The notes: a model not told the origin generated them from the sequence alone. 64,000 nt of DNA from Novosphingobium sp. JCM 18896 (GCF_025938095.1 NZ_JAPCZF010000001.1:1154905-1218904), one strand, 5' to 3'. Positions 18,085-26,229 are shown, numbered from the stretch's first letter. Numbers and translations are program-made.

Positions 18085-18612
18085 TTAACGCCGAGCCCAG
18101 GCCAGACGCGTCGTCATCGAACCGTAGTCGGACAGCAGCTGGTCGGCCGCCTCCTCCAGGGTCGCGCGACCGCGCACGGTGGCGAGATTGCGCGCCACCG
18201 ACTTAAGTTCGCTACAGCCCAGCCACGGGTGCCCCTGCCCGTAACCGTTGGCCATGGTGGTGCTCAGGCGGTCGAGCGCGCGCTGGGCGCCGGCGGCCCC
18301 ATAGCGACGTGCCATCTCGTTCTTGAGCTCGGCGTTGGCGGCGTTGAGATCGGACAGCTGGTTCGTGGTGAAGCGTCCGTACTCAGCCGTGAAATTGTCA
18401 GAAGTGGTGCGGCAGCGGAGGCCGGTCACCATGAGCATGATGTCGAGGCGGCGCAGCTTCTCGGCGCCGCTCATCGAACCGGCGGCATGGGCCGGCGTCG
18501 TAGCGGCGATGCCGAGCGTCAGGGCCGCGAGCCCGAGCATCGAAGAGCCGAGCAGCGAAGAGCCCAGCGTGTTGGTATCGGCAGCACGAGCCGCCGTGGA
18601 ATAGCGCGTCAT
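18085..18612 (-). CDS. Secreted protein of unknown function (175 aa)
   Basis: I do not recognise a named domain. From MTRYSTAARAADTNTLG the protein has a long n-region, a hydrophobic stretch and a signal-peptidase site after TPAHA, so it should be exported. The mature part, about 130 residues, is mostly helical with two cysteines (GLRCRTT and WLGCSEL) and conserved-looking LRRLDIMLMVTGLRC and DQLLSDYGS segments. The frame continues upstream to 18729 without a better start. It is divergent from the peroxiredoxin gene and has its own terminator. Similar small proteins beside ahcY may be mislabelled as SAH hydrolase in databases; nothing in this sequence supports that activity. Confidence 0.7.
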   Translation of the reverse strand: MTRYSTAARAADTNTLGSSLLGSSMLGLAALTLGIAATTPAHAAGSMSGAEKLRRLDIMLMVTGLRCRTTSDNFTAEYGRFTTNQLSDLNAANAELKNEMARRYGAAGAQRALDRLSTTMANGYGQGHPWLGCSELKSVARNLATVRGRATLEEAADQLLSDYGSMTTRLAWARR

Positions 18613-18797
18613 CGGTAGTCTCCCCGCGGAGCAGCGTCCCCGCGAGAATTCCAATGCGCCTAGCGTCGTTAGCACCGGTTCAATTTCGGCGGTTAAGAAG
18701 AAATAAAGCATCTCCCGCCGTTGTCGCACCGCAGGCTTGGCCTATATCTCCCGCGACCCATTCCCTTTGACCGATTCCCATTAGGAAGGATGATGCG

Positions 18798-19277
18798 ATG
18801 ACCATTGCCGTTGGCGACAAGCTGCCCGACGTGAAGCTCAAGAAGGCCGGCGAGAACGGCCCCGAAGACGTGCAGACCGGCGACTATTTCAAGGGCAAGC
18901 GCGTCGCGCTGTTCTCGGTCCCCGGTGCGTTCACGCCGACCTGCTCGGCCAAGCACCTGCCGGGCTACGTCGAGAAGGCCGGCGAGCTCAAGGCCAAGGG
19001 CGTGGACGAGATCGTCTGCACCGCGGTCAACGACGCCTTCGTGATGGGCGCCTGGAACCGCGCCGACGGTTCGTCGGACGTCACCATGCTGGCTGACGGC
19101 AACGGCGAATTCGCGAACGCGCTCGGTCTGCCGCTCGACCTGACCGGCGGCGGGCTCGGCCACCGCGGCCAGCGCTTCTCGCTGCTCGTCAACGACGGCG
19201 TCGTCGAGCAGGTCAACGTCGAAGCTGCCGGCGAATTCAAGGTCAGCTCGGCCGAGCACCTGCTCGAGCAGCTCTGA
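18798..19277 (+). CDS. Peroxiredoxin (Prx5/glutaredoxin-type, atypical)
   Basis: Reduces hydrogen peroxide and alkyl hydroperoxides in the cytoplasm. The 159-residue protein has the peroxidatic cysteine Cys49 in VPGAFTPTCSAKHLPGY, the Prx5 signature. No second conserved cysteine is at the usual resolving position, so reduction probably needs glutathione/glutaredoxin or thioredoxin. A strong AGGAAGG ribosome site precedes the ATG. A terminator follows at 19301-19335. Confidence 0.94.
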   Translation: MTIAVGDKLPDVKLKKAGENGPEDVQTGDYFKGKRVALFSVPGAFTPTCSAKHLPGYVEKAGELKAKGVDEIVCTAVNDAFVMGAWNRADGSSDVTMLADGNGEFANALGLPLDLTGGGLGHRGQRFSLLVNDGVVEQVNVEAAGEFKVSSAEHLLEQL

Positions 19278-19300
19278 GCCTTTCGCTCCAAGCAACACGG

Positions 19301-19335
19301 TCGGGCGCGATACCTTAGGGTGTCGCGCCCGATTT
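19301..19335 (+). terminator. Terminator of the peroxiredoxin gene
   Basis: Hairpin TCGGGCGCGATACC / TTA / GGGTGTCGCGCCCGA followed by TTT. The loop region holds the TAA stop codon (19315-19317) of the minus-strand membrane-protein gene, so the two convergent genes share this structure. Confidence 0.75.
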
Positions 19336-20751
19336 GCGTTGGAAGACCACGGCGACGCGATCGGCAGACAGCAAACGCCAGCGCTGCGGCTGCGCGCGCA
19401 GTTCGGTGATCAACCTGCCATTCCACTCCGGACTGAGCACGAAACCCGCCGGACGATAGAGCCGTTCGACCTCGTCCAGCCCCACGGCCCCGTCCCCGAT
19501 CGCACGATAGCGCGCCCACTCTTCCGGGGTGTAGCGATAGTAGCGTCCGTCATAGGCCACACGCCATTCAGGCGAGCCGACGTCGATCGCCGGGCCGCCC
19601 CAGGGAAAGTGGGCGAAGATCGTCCCTTTGACACGGCTAGTGCGCAGTTTCTCGATCGCGGCGAGTGGGATCTTTTCGTCGAAATGCGTGGGGCGCAGGA
19701 TAGGCACGATGGCGGCTACCGCGATCAGCGCCAGCGGTGACAGCCAGGCCGGCGTCCGCCGCTCGGCCGCGGGCGGCGGCACGGCACGCGCGATCACCGG
19801 AATCAGGGTCACCGCCCAGAACAGCGCGAAGCGCGAGGCGAACAGCGTCATGCCGAAAAAGACGATCGCGACCGCCAGTTCGCCTGCCTCGGTGCGCTGC
19901 GGATTGCGCAGCACGATCCAGGTCGCCATCACCGCGATCAGCAGCAGGTGAACAGCCCCGAAGCGGTTCATCGGATGCCATAGCGGCAGCCATTCGTTGA
20001 CGTTCATCGCCGCGCTGGCCGCTGCATTGGCTGCGGAAGCGCCCAGGATATGCCAGCCATCGGGTGTCGCGAACATGGCGAGGCCGGCTAGCAACGCCAG
20101 AACCGTCAGCTCCCAGGGCGCCGCCTCCCCGCTCCTCAGGCAACGCCACCAGCCAATCGCAGCGACGGTCGCCAAGGTGACGGCGGCAATGCTGACCGAG
20201 GGATGGAGGTTCTGCCACACCAGGAACAGCGGCACGGCCAGAACGGTCATGCCCCAGGGCTTGAACCCGGTCCGCAGCGAGGCCAGCAAGGCACCGAAGC
20301 ACAGGACGGCAAAACTCTGCGGGCGAATGCTCGCCAGAGGCAGTACGGCAAAAAAGGCGATCGCCAGCGCGAGCAGCACCGCGCCAGCGGAACCGCTTCG
20401 CCGGCGACAGGCCGCGGCAACGAGCAGAAACCCGCCCAGCCAGCACAGCGCGTCGAAGATTCGCAGCCCGGTCCACCCGGTCGTCAGCCGAACCTGCGCC
20501 ATCACCGCCTGCCCCAACCAGGCGAAGGTCGGCATGGGCTGGCCGAAGTGCGTGGCCGAGAACGGCTCCTGCATCACAGGCCCGCCCCTCGCCAGGATCA
20601 GTTCGCCCAGCTTGAGCTGCCAGAAGATGTCGACGTCCCAGACCGGGTTCAGCAGCAGCACGGCCAGCATCGCCGCGGGGGCGATGGCGAGCAGCCAGGC
20701 CGCGACCACGCCGCGCGCCGGCTCGATCGCGCCCTGCCCCGCTTCGTTCAA
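19315..20751 (-). CDS. Polytopic inner-membrane protein, GT-C glycosyltransferase-like
   Basis: A 478-residue protein with roughly ten hydrophobic segments. After the first membrane helix it has NPVWDVDIFWQLKLGELIL, which resembles the first periplasmic loop of GT-C type glycosyltransferases (acidic residues, then W/F and G), and a soluble C-terminal part with DGRYYRYTPEEWARY. This is compatible with transfer of a sugar from a lipid-linked donor, but no substrate can be named. The start is a TTG at 20751 with a GGGAGG ribosome site 8 nt upstream. It follows folE on the same strand with a 24-nt gap. Confidence 0.7.
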   Translation of the reverse strand: MNEAGQGAIEPARGVVAAWLLAIAPAAMLAVLLLNPVWDVDIFWQLKLGELILARGGPVMQEPFSATHFGQPMPTFAWLGQAVMAQVRLTTGWTGLRIFDALCWLGGFLLVAAACRRRSGSAGAVLLALAIAFFAVLPLASIRPQSFAVLCFGALLASLRTGFKPWGMTVLAVPLFLVWQNLHPSVSIAAVTLATVAAIGWWRCLRSGEAAPWELTVLALLAGLAMFATPDGWHILGASAANAAASAAMNVNEWLPLWHPMNRFGAVHLLLIAVMATWIVLRNPQRTEAGELAVAIVFFGMTLFASRFALFWAVTLIPVIARAVPPPAAERRTPAWLSPLALIAVAAIVPILRPTHFDEKIPLAAIEKLRTSRVKGTIFAHFPWGGPAIDVGSPEWRVAYDGRYYRYTPEEWARYRAIGDGAVGLDEVERLYRPAGFVLSPEWNGRLITELRAQPQRWRLLSADRVAVVFQRKSGATP

Positions 20752-20775
20752 GATGCCGCCTCCCCCGCGCGCGGA

Positions 20776-21396
20776 TCAGTAGCCCATCAGGCTCAACACT
20801 TCCTTGCGGCTCGACTGGTCCTCGAGGAACACGCCCATCAGGCGGCTGGTGATCATCGCCACGCCCGGCGTGCGCACGCCGCGCCCGGTCATGCAGCCGT
20901 GCTGCGCCTCGATCACCACGGCCACGCCCTGCGGCTTGAGGTGATCCCAGATGCACTGCGCCACCTCGGCGGTCAGGCGTTCCTGGATCTGCAGCCGCTG
21001 CGCGAAGCCATGCAGCACGCGCGCGAGCTTCGAGATGCCGACGACGTGGCTGCGCGGCAGATAGGCGATCGAGGCCTTGCCGATGATCGGCGCCATGTGG
21101 TGCTCGCAGTGCGACTGGAACGGAATGTCCTTGAGCAGCACGATCTCCTCGTAGCCGCCGACCTCGTGGAACACCTTGGCCAGGTGCACGCCGGGATCCT
21201 CGGCATAGCCCTGGCAATATTCCTTCCAGGCGCGCGCCACGCGCGACGGCGTGTCGATCAGGCCTTCGCGCGTCGGATCGTCGCCCGACCAGCGGATCAG
21301 GGTGCGGATCGCCTCCTGCACGTCATCGGGCACGGGCAGCTTGCTCAGCGGACCGTCGTCGCCGTCGTGATGGTGGTGATCATCGTGCTTGCTCAT
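20776..21396 (-). CDS. folE: GTP cyclohydrolase I
   Basis: Converts GTP to 7,8-dihydroneopterin triphosphate, the first step of folate (and queuosine) synthesis. The 206-residue protein shows the zinc-ligand loop FQSHCEHHMAPIIGKA and the second cysteine in EAQHGCMTGRGV, plus the R-T-P-G segment VRTPGVAMITSRLMG. The N-terminus MSKHDDHHHHDGDDG is unusually rich in His and Asp and precedes the conserved domain; it might bind metal. It follows the phospholipase D-like gene after 35 nt, and the membrane-protein gene follows it after 24 nt. Confidence 0.97.
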   Translation of the reverse strand: MSKHDDHHHHDGDDGPLSKLPVPDDVQEAIRTLIRWSGDDPTREGLIDTPSRVARAWKEYCQGYAEDPGVHLAKVFHEVGGYEEIVLLKDIPFQSHCEHHMAPIIGKASIAYLPRSHVVGISKLARVLHGFAQRLQIQERLTAEVAQCIWDHLKPQGVAVVIEAQHGCMTGRGVRTPGVAMITSRLMGVFLEDQSSRKEVLSLMGY

Positions 21397-21431
21397 CGAT
21401 CGTCTTTCCTAACCTTACCGCACTCAATCTC

Positions 21432-22937
21432 TTACCGCGGGCGCCGCAGGAAACCGCCCCGCCGGAACAATCCGCGCTTCTCGCCGACCGGTTCGAACAT
21501 TTCTTCGGGTCGCTCGGGATCGAGCAGAGCGCTGTCGGCGATCGTCTTTTCAGCTTCCGTAAGCGGACGCAAGGCAAAGGGTTCCAGACGCTTGCCTTCG
21601 CGCGGGAGCGATTCGATCGCCGCCGTCATCGAGCCGTGCCGTTCTATCGCGGTGGTGAGGTCGTCGACGGTCACGCCGCAATGCTCGGCCAGCAAAGAGT
21701 AGCGCAGGGCCTTGATCGTCGGGCCGATATGACCGTTGCCCGGCCGCGCCGCGTCGATGAACACGTCGCATTCGCTGTCGAGGCCCATCGAACGGTTGTT
21801 CATGTTGGCCGAACCGACGCGAACGATCTCGTCGTCGACGATCAGCAGCTTGGCATGGACGTAGATTTGCGCATCCCCCGAGGTCAGCGGCACGAAGACG
21901 CGAAAGCGACGCTGGTGGTCCTTCTCGCCGATCGCGTGGAGCAGGCGCACGCGGGCGGTGTCCATCGCTTGCTGTTCGAGCCAGCCGTGCGCAGTGGCCG
22001 GGTTGATCAGGACGATCTCCGGCGGATCGGGCTCGGCGACGCGCTGCGCGATCGCTTCGGCGATCCGACGTGAGGCGAAGTACTGGCTTTCAGCGTAGAT
22101 GAAGCGTTTGGCCCGGCCGATCTGCTCGACGAACAGTTCCTCGATCTCGCGCACTTCCGGGCAGCCGCTGTAGGCCGCGCGGGTGCGCGCGATGCCCACT
22201 TCGACATCGGTGAATTCGGCGGCCAGACCGGCCGGCCAGGGGCTTTCATCCTGCGGTTCGCATGGCTGCATCTCACCACCGCCGGCGATTTGCCAGCGTT
22301 CGCGGCCGAGTTCGCCGAGCGCGCCCGCGACCTCACCCTCGAGCATCATCGTGATGTCGTGCCAGGGACCGTAGAGCCTGCCGTTCGGCCGGCGACGGCG
22401 GAAATCCTCGTGCAGATGCGCGCGTGTATCCCAGCGATCGGAGGTCACGTCGATGCCGCCGCAGACGGCGAAGCGATCGTCGATCACCGCGATCTTCTGA
22501 TGATGGCTGCAGCCGATCGGATGCGCCGAATCGAGCTTGAGATCGATCGAGCGGTTGAGAAAGAACCGCACGACGTCGATGATCATCGTCCCGCGCAGAA
22601 GGAACTTGAGCGCGCCGAAATTCCACTCGAGCAGCTTGATCTGCAGCTTAGAACGCCGCTTGGCCAACCAGACCATGAAGGCGCCGACACGCGCCGGAAA
22701 GCTCTCGCGCCGTGGCAAGTTCCACCAGCGACGCCCCGGCCCCAGCCGGACGCGCGAATCGAAATCCCAACCGATCAGGAAGATCCGCTGCTGCGCCTGG
22801 AGCATCGCTTCCTGGATCAGCTCGAAATAGTCGGCCGCGTCGATGACGACGTGCGCACGCGAGGCTTTCGCATAGCGCCAGACCGACGGACTCGCCGATC
22901 CCTGCTCGTCTTCCTTACCGCCCATCGAGAATCCCAT
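21432..22937 (-). CDS. Phospholipase D-like / cardiolipin synthase family protein
   Basis: A 501-residue protein with two HKD motifs: SHHQKIAVIDDRFAVCGGID in the N-terminal half and VHAKLLIVDDEIVRVGSANM in the C-terminal half, the second followed by NNRSMGLDSECDV. Both histidine-lysine-aspartate sets are intact, so it should be an active phosphatidyltransferase or phosphodiesterase. It lacks the N-terminal membrane helices of classical cardiolipin synthase and resembles eukaryote-like phospholipase D, so phospholipid hydrolysis or transphosphatidylation are both possible. The start may also be the ATG at 22925. It is divergent from the SnoaL-like gene. Confidence 0.88.
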   Translation of the reverse strand: MGFSMGGKEDEQGSASPSVWRYAKASRAHVVIDAADYFELIQEAMLQAQQRIFLIGWDFDSRVRLGPGRRWWNLPRRESFPARVGAFMVWLAKRRSKLQIKLLEWNFGALKFLLRGTMIIDVVRFFLNRSIDLKLDSAHPIGCSHHQKIAVIDDRFAVCGGIDVTSDRWDTRAHLHEDFRRRRPNGRLYGPWHDITMMLEGEVAGALGELGRERWQIAGGGEMQPCEPQDESPWPAGLAAEFTDVEVGIARTRAAYSGCPEVREIEELFVEQIGRAKRFIYAESQYFASRRIAEAIAQRVAEPDPPEIVLINPATAHGWLEQQAMDTARVRLLHAIGEKDHQRRFRVFVPLTSGDAQIYVHAKLLIVDDEIVRVGSANMNNRSMGLDSECDVFIDAARPGNGHIGPTIKALRYSLLAEHCGVTVDDLTTAIERHGSMTAAIESLPREGKRLEPFALRPLTEAEKTIADSALLDPERPEEMFEPVGEKRGLFRRGGFLRRPR

Positions 22938-23062
22938 TGGCCGACAGGCACAGCCTCACCCGTCATCTACAGTCAAGATGGGGCACGGGTCGGCACTTGT
23001 CATCCGGCACATGGCGGGGAATTCTCGCGGGACATGGCCACGAGCCCGCGGGAGAGACCGGA

Positions 23063-23593
23063 ATGACCACGCCGACCAGCCAGATCCTCAACGAGCTCGC
23101 CGATCGCGAGGCGATCAAGGAATGCCTCTATCGCTATTCGCGCGGGGTCGATCGGCTCGACGCCGACATGCTGCGCAGCGCCTATTGGCCCGACTGCGTC
23201 GACGAGCACATGGGCTTCGAAGGCAATGCCGAGGAATTCATCGCCTGGGCGTTCCCGGTGATGGGCTCGATGGACCAGGCGCAGCACTTCATCTCGAACG
23301 TGCTGATGGCGATCAACGGAGACAAGGCCGACGTGGAATCGTACTTCTACGGCTTCCACCGCATCAATACGCCCGACGGCCAGAAGAACGACGTGATCGG
23401 CGCCGGCCGCTATGTCGACAATTTTGAAAAGCGCGGCGACGAATGGCGGATCATGAGGCGCCTCGTCGTGACCGACTGGTTCCGCCACTATTCCGATTCG
23501 GCCGACTGGTCGCAGGGTATGCTCGGCATCATGATCGAACCCGGCGGGCGCTATCCGAACGATGAAAGCTACAAGCGGCTCAAGCTGGCCTGA
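23063..23593 (+). CDS. SnoaL-like / NTF2-fold protein
   Basis: A 176-residue cytoplasmic protein with the N-terminal pattern ADREAIKECLYRYSRGVDRL typical of SnoaL_4 proteins, followed by YWPDCVDEHMGFEGNAEEF and a sheet region ending in DWFRHY. The family is an NTF2-like cone fold that hosts dehydratases, isomerases and aromatic-compound enzymes; sphingomonads often carry several in steroid or lignin-related degradation. No partner gene here indicates the substrate. The start was chosen at 23063, after GGAGAG; codons upstream in the same frame look non-coding. Confidence 0.8.
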   Translation: MTTPTSQILNELADREAIKECLYRYSRGVDRLDADMLRSAYWPDCVDEHMGFEGNAEEFIAWAFPVMGSMDQAQHFISNVLMAINGDKADVESYFYGFHRINTPDGQKNDVIGAGRYVDNFEKRGDEWRIMRRLVVTDWFRHYSDSADWSQGMLGIMIEPGGRYPNDESYKRLKLA

Positions 23594-23631
23594 TGCGGAT
23601 CGCCCGAAGAACCGGGCCCCGACAATATAGC

Positions 23632-23664
23632 CCGCGCGGGAGTCAGGTTCTGGCTCCCGCGCGG
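23632..23664 (+). terminator. Stem-loop after the SnoaL-like gene
   Basis: An exact 11-bp stem, CCGCGCGGGAG pairing with CTCCCGCGCGG around an 11-nt loop, 39 nt after the stop. There is no T run on either side, so it may stabilise the 3' end or act as a factor-dependent terminator. Confidence 0.5.
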
Positions 23665-23776
23665 TCCGATCCATAGAGAACGCTGAAAACCGCACCAAGA
23701 AAGCCACGGTGCCGAAGTGTTCTTGCCGCACATAACATAGATTAAAGCGCTGCCGAAAATTTCTGGCCAAATCCGC

Positions 23777-24556
23777 ATGTTATTCGTGCGAGGCCCCGTG
23801 ACGACCAATGTAAGACCTTTTTCGCATCGTCACGCACCTTCCCCAAACCGTTTTGTTGCATTCGCCGACCTGACCGAGGCCGAACTGAATGCCTTGGGGC
23901 ACCTCGGTGCCGATGTAGTCACCTATTCGCGCGACAAGGTGATCCGCCATGAGGGCGATCAACCCGACGTGTTCATGCTGCACAGCGGCTGGGTGGTGAG
24001 CAGCGGTTCGTTCGACGACGGCAGCCGCCAGGTCGTCAAGGTGCACCTTCCGGGCGACCTCATGGGCGCACCAAGCATGGGTTATACCGCCGCGGCCGAT
24101 ACGCTGACCGCGCTGACCGACGTGACTATCAGCAGAATCGTCCCCGAAGCGATCGCCCGCCTGTTCCGCGAGTTTCCCCGCCTGGCGATGATCATGTTCC
24201 TACTGGCCCAGGAAGAGCGCATCATCCTGATGGAACGTCTGATGTCGGTCGGGCGCCGCCGTGGCGCCCAGCGCCTGTCCGCGTTCCTCCTGCATATATA
24301 CGATCGTCTGTGCCTGCTCGATCCCGACTGGCCGCTGTCCTTCGAACTGCCGCTCACGCTCGATCAGATCGCCGACGTCCTTGGCCTTCACGCGGTTCAC
24401 GTCAGCCGCACCTTCAGCCGCCTCGAGCAGCAGGGACTGATCCACCGCGAGCACAAGCGCATCGACCTGCTCAATCTCGACGAGTTGCGGAAACAAGCCG
24501 GCTTTCCGCAGCGCAGGCTCCTACGCAACGCGGCCTGGCTCCCCCAACCGATCTAG
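23777..24556 (+). CDS. Crp/Fnr-family transcriptional regulator
   Basis: A 259-residue regulator with an N-terminal cyclic-nucleotide-binding-like beta barrel (VIRHEGDQPDVFMLHSGWVV, VHLPGDLMGAPSMGY), a long dimer helix and a winged HTH. The recognition region reads LTLDQIADVLGLHAVHVSRT, followed by FSRLEQQGLI. There is no FNR-type cysteine cluster (a single Cys), and the cAMP pocket arginine-serine pair of Crp is not evident, so the ligand is unknown. The start could be ATG 23777 or GTG 23801. A stem-loop follows the stop. The sensor domain suggests a stress or redox response but this is not shown. Confidence 0.9.
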   Translation: MLFVRGPVTTNVRPFSHRHAPSPNRFVAFADLTEAELNALGHLGADVVTYSRDKVIRHEGDQPDVFMLHSGWVVSSGSFDDGSRQVVKVHLPGDLMGAPSMGYTAAADTLTALTDVTISRIVPEAIARLFREFPRLAMIMFLLAQEERIILMERLMSVGRRRGAQRLSAFLLHIYDRLCLLDPDWPLSFELPLTLDQIADVLGLHAVHVSRTFSRLEQQGLIHREHKRIDLLNLDELRKQAGFPQRRLLRNAAWLPQPI

Positions 24557-24600
24557 CCGAAGATCGCCGACGCTCGGCAGAACCGACGGCAATCTTCGGC
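24556..24600 (+). terminator. Stem-loop at the end of the Crp-family gene
   Basis: GCCGAAGAT plus GCCG pair with CGGC plus ATCTTCGGC with one internal mismatch; the stem begins at the last base of the stop codon. No T run follows, so its role as a terminator is probable but not certain. Confidence 0.55.
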
Positions 24601-24750
24601 GGCGATCGACTCCAGGAGCGACCCGGACGATGCGGCGACCATGCCGATTTCACCGTGCGTCGCGATAACCTATGCTGCAATCTAGCTTGCACCCTCGAGG
24701 CTTCCGAACAGAAGCCCGGCCTCGACAGCCGGCGCGCGGACCATAAGAGA

Positions 24751-24783
24751 ATGCCGCCCTCCGCACGAGGCGAAGGACGGCAT
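24751..24783 (-). terminator. Terminator of the tRNA-Arg transcript
   Basis: On the minus strand ATGCCG-CCT-CGC pairs with GCG-AGG-CGGCAT (single mismatches between blocks), followed by TCTCTTAT. It lies 10 nt beyond the CCA end of the tRNA. Confidence 0.7.
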
Positions 24784-24792
24784 GGAAACTCT

Positions 24793-24869
24793 TGGCGCGC
24801 CCGGAACGATTCGAACGTCCGACCCTCAGATTCGTAGTCTGATGCTCTATCCAGCTGAGCTACGGGCGC
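24793..24869 (-). tRNA. tRNA-Arg (anticodon ACG)
   Basis: A complete cloverleaf on the minus strand: acceptor GCGCCCG/CGGGCGC, D arm GCTC-AGCTGGATA-GAGC, anticodon stem TCAGA/TCTGA with loop CTACGAA (anticodon ACG at 24833-24835), T arm GGACG-TTCGAAT-CGTTC, discriminator G and an encoded CCA. The A34 would be deaminated to inosine by TadA to read CGU, CGC and CGA. The first ten bases overlap the 3' end of the Nudix gene, whose TAG stop lies inside the tRNA. Confidence 0.97.
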
Positions 24870-25342
24870 GTTGGGAGGCCCCCACTAGGGGGGAGTTCCA
24901 GGGTTGGCAAGCGGCTATTTTCGTTTTTTTCCAGAAGTGCCTCGGCAAGCGGATAATCGAGCGGTGGCATGGGCAGTCCGGCGATCTCCTCGCCCCGAAA
25001 CCAGGCGATCGCTTCCCCGTCACGGCACTCGGCTTCGCCTTCCCAGGCGTGGCAAGTGTAAAGAAGGATTACATAGGGGCGGCGCGGCGGTTCGGGGACA
25101 TCGACGTCGCTCGCGAAGCTGACGGGTTCGAGACGCGCTACGTCGAGCCTTAGGCCGAGTTCCTCCTCGATCTCGCGCACGGCAGCAGTCTGCGGGCTTT
25201 CTCCAGGCTCGACCTTGCCGCCCGGAAATTCCCAGAGCCCGCCATGCTCGCTTCCGCGTCGGCGCTGCTGCAGCAGGATTCGCCCCACGCCATCGACCAG
25301 AGCCACCGCAACGACGAGCACGGGTGTCGAAAAATTTTTCAA
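24860..25342 (-). CDS. mutT: MutT-like Nudix hydrolase ((deoxy)nucleoside triphosphate pyrophosphohydrolase)
   Basis: Probably cleans oxidised nucleotides such as 8-oxo-dGTP. The protein is 160 residues. The Nudix box GGKVEPGESPQTAAVREIEE, continued by ELGL, fits the consensus fully, preceded by LLQQRRRGSEHGGLWEFPG as in MutT. The start is a TTG at 25342 (MKNFSTPVLVVAVALVDG), chosen because a perfect AGGAGG lies 9 nt upstream; no ATG or GTG gives a sensible N-terminus. The tail after PLAEALLEK is longer than usual and runs into the tRNA-Arg gene, where the TAG stop lies. Confidence 0.88.
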   Translation of the reverse strand: MKNFSTPVLVVAVALVDGVGRILLQQRRRGSEHGGLWEFPGGKVEPGESPQTAAVREIEEELGLRLDVARLEPVSFASDVDVPEPPRRPYVILLYTCHAWEGEAECRDGEAIAWFRGEEIAGLPMPPLDYPLAEALLEKNENSRLPTLELPPSGGLPTRP

Positions 25343-25425
25343 AAGCGAGCGCCTCCTAAAGCAAATCTTAACCCTGCCCCGCGACAACCCGCAAGGATCG
25401 GCGAAAAGCCAGGGGTAACCGAGAC

Positions 25426-25608
25426 ATGCTGTCATTTCTGAGAACATTGCTCGGGGAAACGCGCGGTGCGACGGCGATCGAATATGGCCTGATTGCCGCC
25501 CTGATCGTCTTGGCAATCATGGGCACCCTTCGCGGCATGGCCGGCGAAAGCGGCGGTGTGTGGGGCAAGGTTTCTACCCGAAGCGTCGACGCGATGAAGG
25601 CGAGTTAA
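25426..25608 (+). CDS. Flp-family type IVb pilin (copy 1)
   Basis: A 60-residue prepilin: a short basic leader (MLSFLRTLLGETRG) followed by ATAIEYGLIAALIVLAIMG. The prepilin peptidase should cut after the glycine; Glu at +5 and Tyr at +6 are the Flp signature. It is the most divergent of the three copies here, with a GMAGESGGVWGKVSTRSVD tail. No tad/cpa assembly genes lie in the window, so it depends on a machine encoded elsewhere. Confidence 0.88.
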   Translation: MLSFLRTLLGETRGATAIEYGLIAALIVLAIMGTLRGMAGESGGVWGKVSTRSVDAMKAS

Positions 25609-25700
25609 GTAATTATCAATCGTTTGAAACTACCCAGTGACAGTCCGGAGCTTACGCGCACGGATGGGGTAATCGAAGACTGCAAGCCAGGAGACTTTCC

Positions 25701-25877
25701 ATGAAGTTCATCAAGAAGCTGGTCCGCAACGAAAAGGGTGCGACCGCCATCGAATACGGCCTGATCGCCGCTCTGATCGCCGTCGCCGCGATCTCGGCCA
25801 TGCAGGGCCTGGGCAGCCAGCTCAAGACCACGTTCGGCAAGACGTCGGCTGGCATCCAGCAGGGCAACTCGGCTTAA
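25701..25877 (+). CDS. Flp-family type IVb pilin (copy 2)
   Basis: A 58-residue prepilin, MKFIKKLVRNEKG then ATAIEYGLIAALIAVAAISA, with the Glu-Tyr signature intact. It is nearly the same as copy 3. The ribosome site CAGGAG lies 7 nt upstream of the ATG, and a strong terminator follows at 25902-25932, so it is probably a separate transcript or the end of one starting at copy 1. Confidence 0.93.
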   Translation: MKFIKKLVRNEKGATAIEYGLIAALIAVAAISAMQGLGSQLKTTFGKTSAGIQQGNSA

Positions 25878-25901
25878 GCCGCGCTGCAAAGCAAATTCGA
25901 A

Positions 25902-25932
25902 GGGGCGGCAAGGCAACTTGCCGCCCCTTTTT
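25902..25932 (+). terminator. Rho-independent terminator after pilin copy 2
   Basis: A perfect 11-bp stem, GGGGCGGCAAG and CTTGCCGCCCC, with loop GCAA, then five T. It lies 25 nt after the stop codon. Confidence 0.92.
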
Positions 25933-26027
25933 GCTTGTCCAAGCGAAACCCCGCATCGCGAGATTAGCCATTTGTTAGGCAAAATCCCTTATGTATTTGA
26001 TTTATCGGGATTTACCAGGGAAGCCTC

Positions 26028-26204
26028 ATGAATTTCATCAAGAAGGTGGTTCGCAACGAAAAGGCTGCGACCGCCATCGAATACGGCCTGATCGCCGCGC
26101 TGATCGCTGTCGCTTCGATCTCGGCGATGCAGGGCCTCGGCAGCCAGCTCAAGACTACCTTCGGAAAGACGTCGGTGGGCATCCAGAAGGGCAACACGGC
26201 CTAA
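26028..26204 (+). CDS. Flp-family type IVb pilin (copy 3)
   Basis: A 58-residue prepilin, MNFIKKVVRNEKA then ATAIEYGLIAALIAVASISA. It differs from copy 2 at only a few positions, one of which is the residue before the cleavage site: alanine instead of glycine. This could slow processing by the prepilin peptidase. It has its own terminator and is separated from copy 2 by another, so it needs its own promoter in the AT-rich stretch 25970-26015. Confidence 0.92.
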   Translation: MNFIKKVVRNEKAATAIEYGLIAALIAVASISAMQGLGSQLKTTFGKTSVGIQKGNTA

Positions 26205-26229
26205 GCCGCGTTCGAATACGAGTTCACGG

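Noticed and set aside
18085..18612. S-adenosylhomocysteine hydrolase-related function from proximity to ahcY
   Set aside because: The protein is exported and has no nucleotide-binding motif; it also has its own terminator before ahcY.
24793..24869. tRNA-Arg as an attachment site of an integrated element
   Set aside because: I found no direct repeat of the tRNA 3' end nearby and no integrase adjacent.
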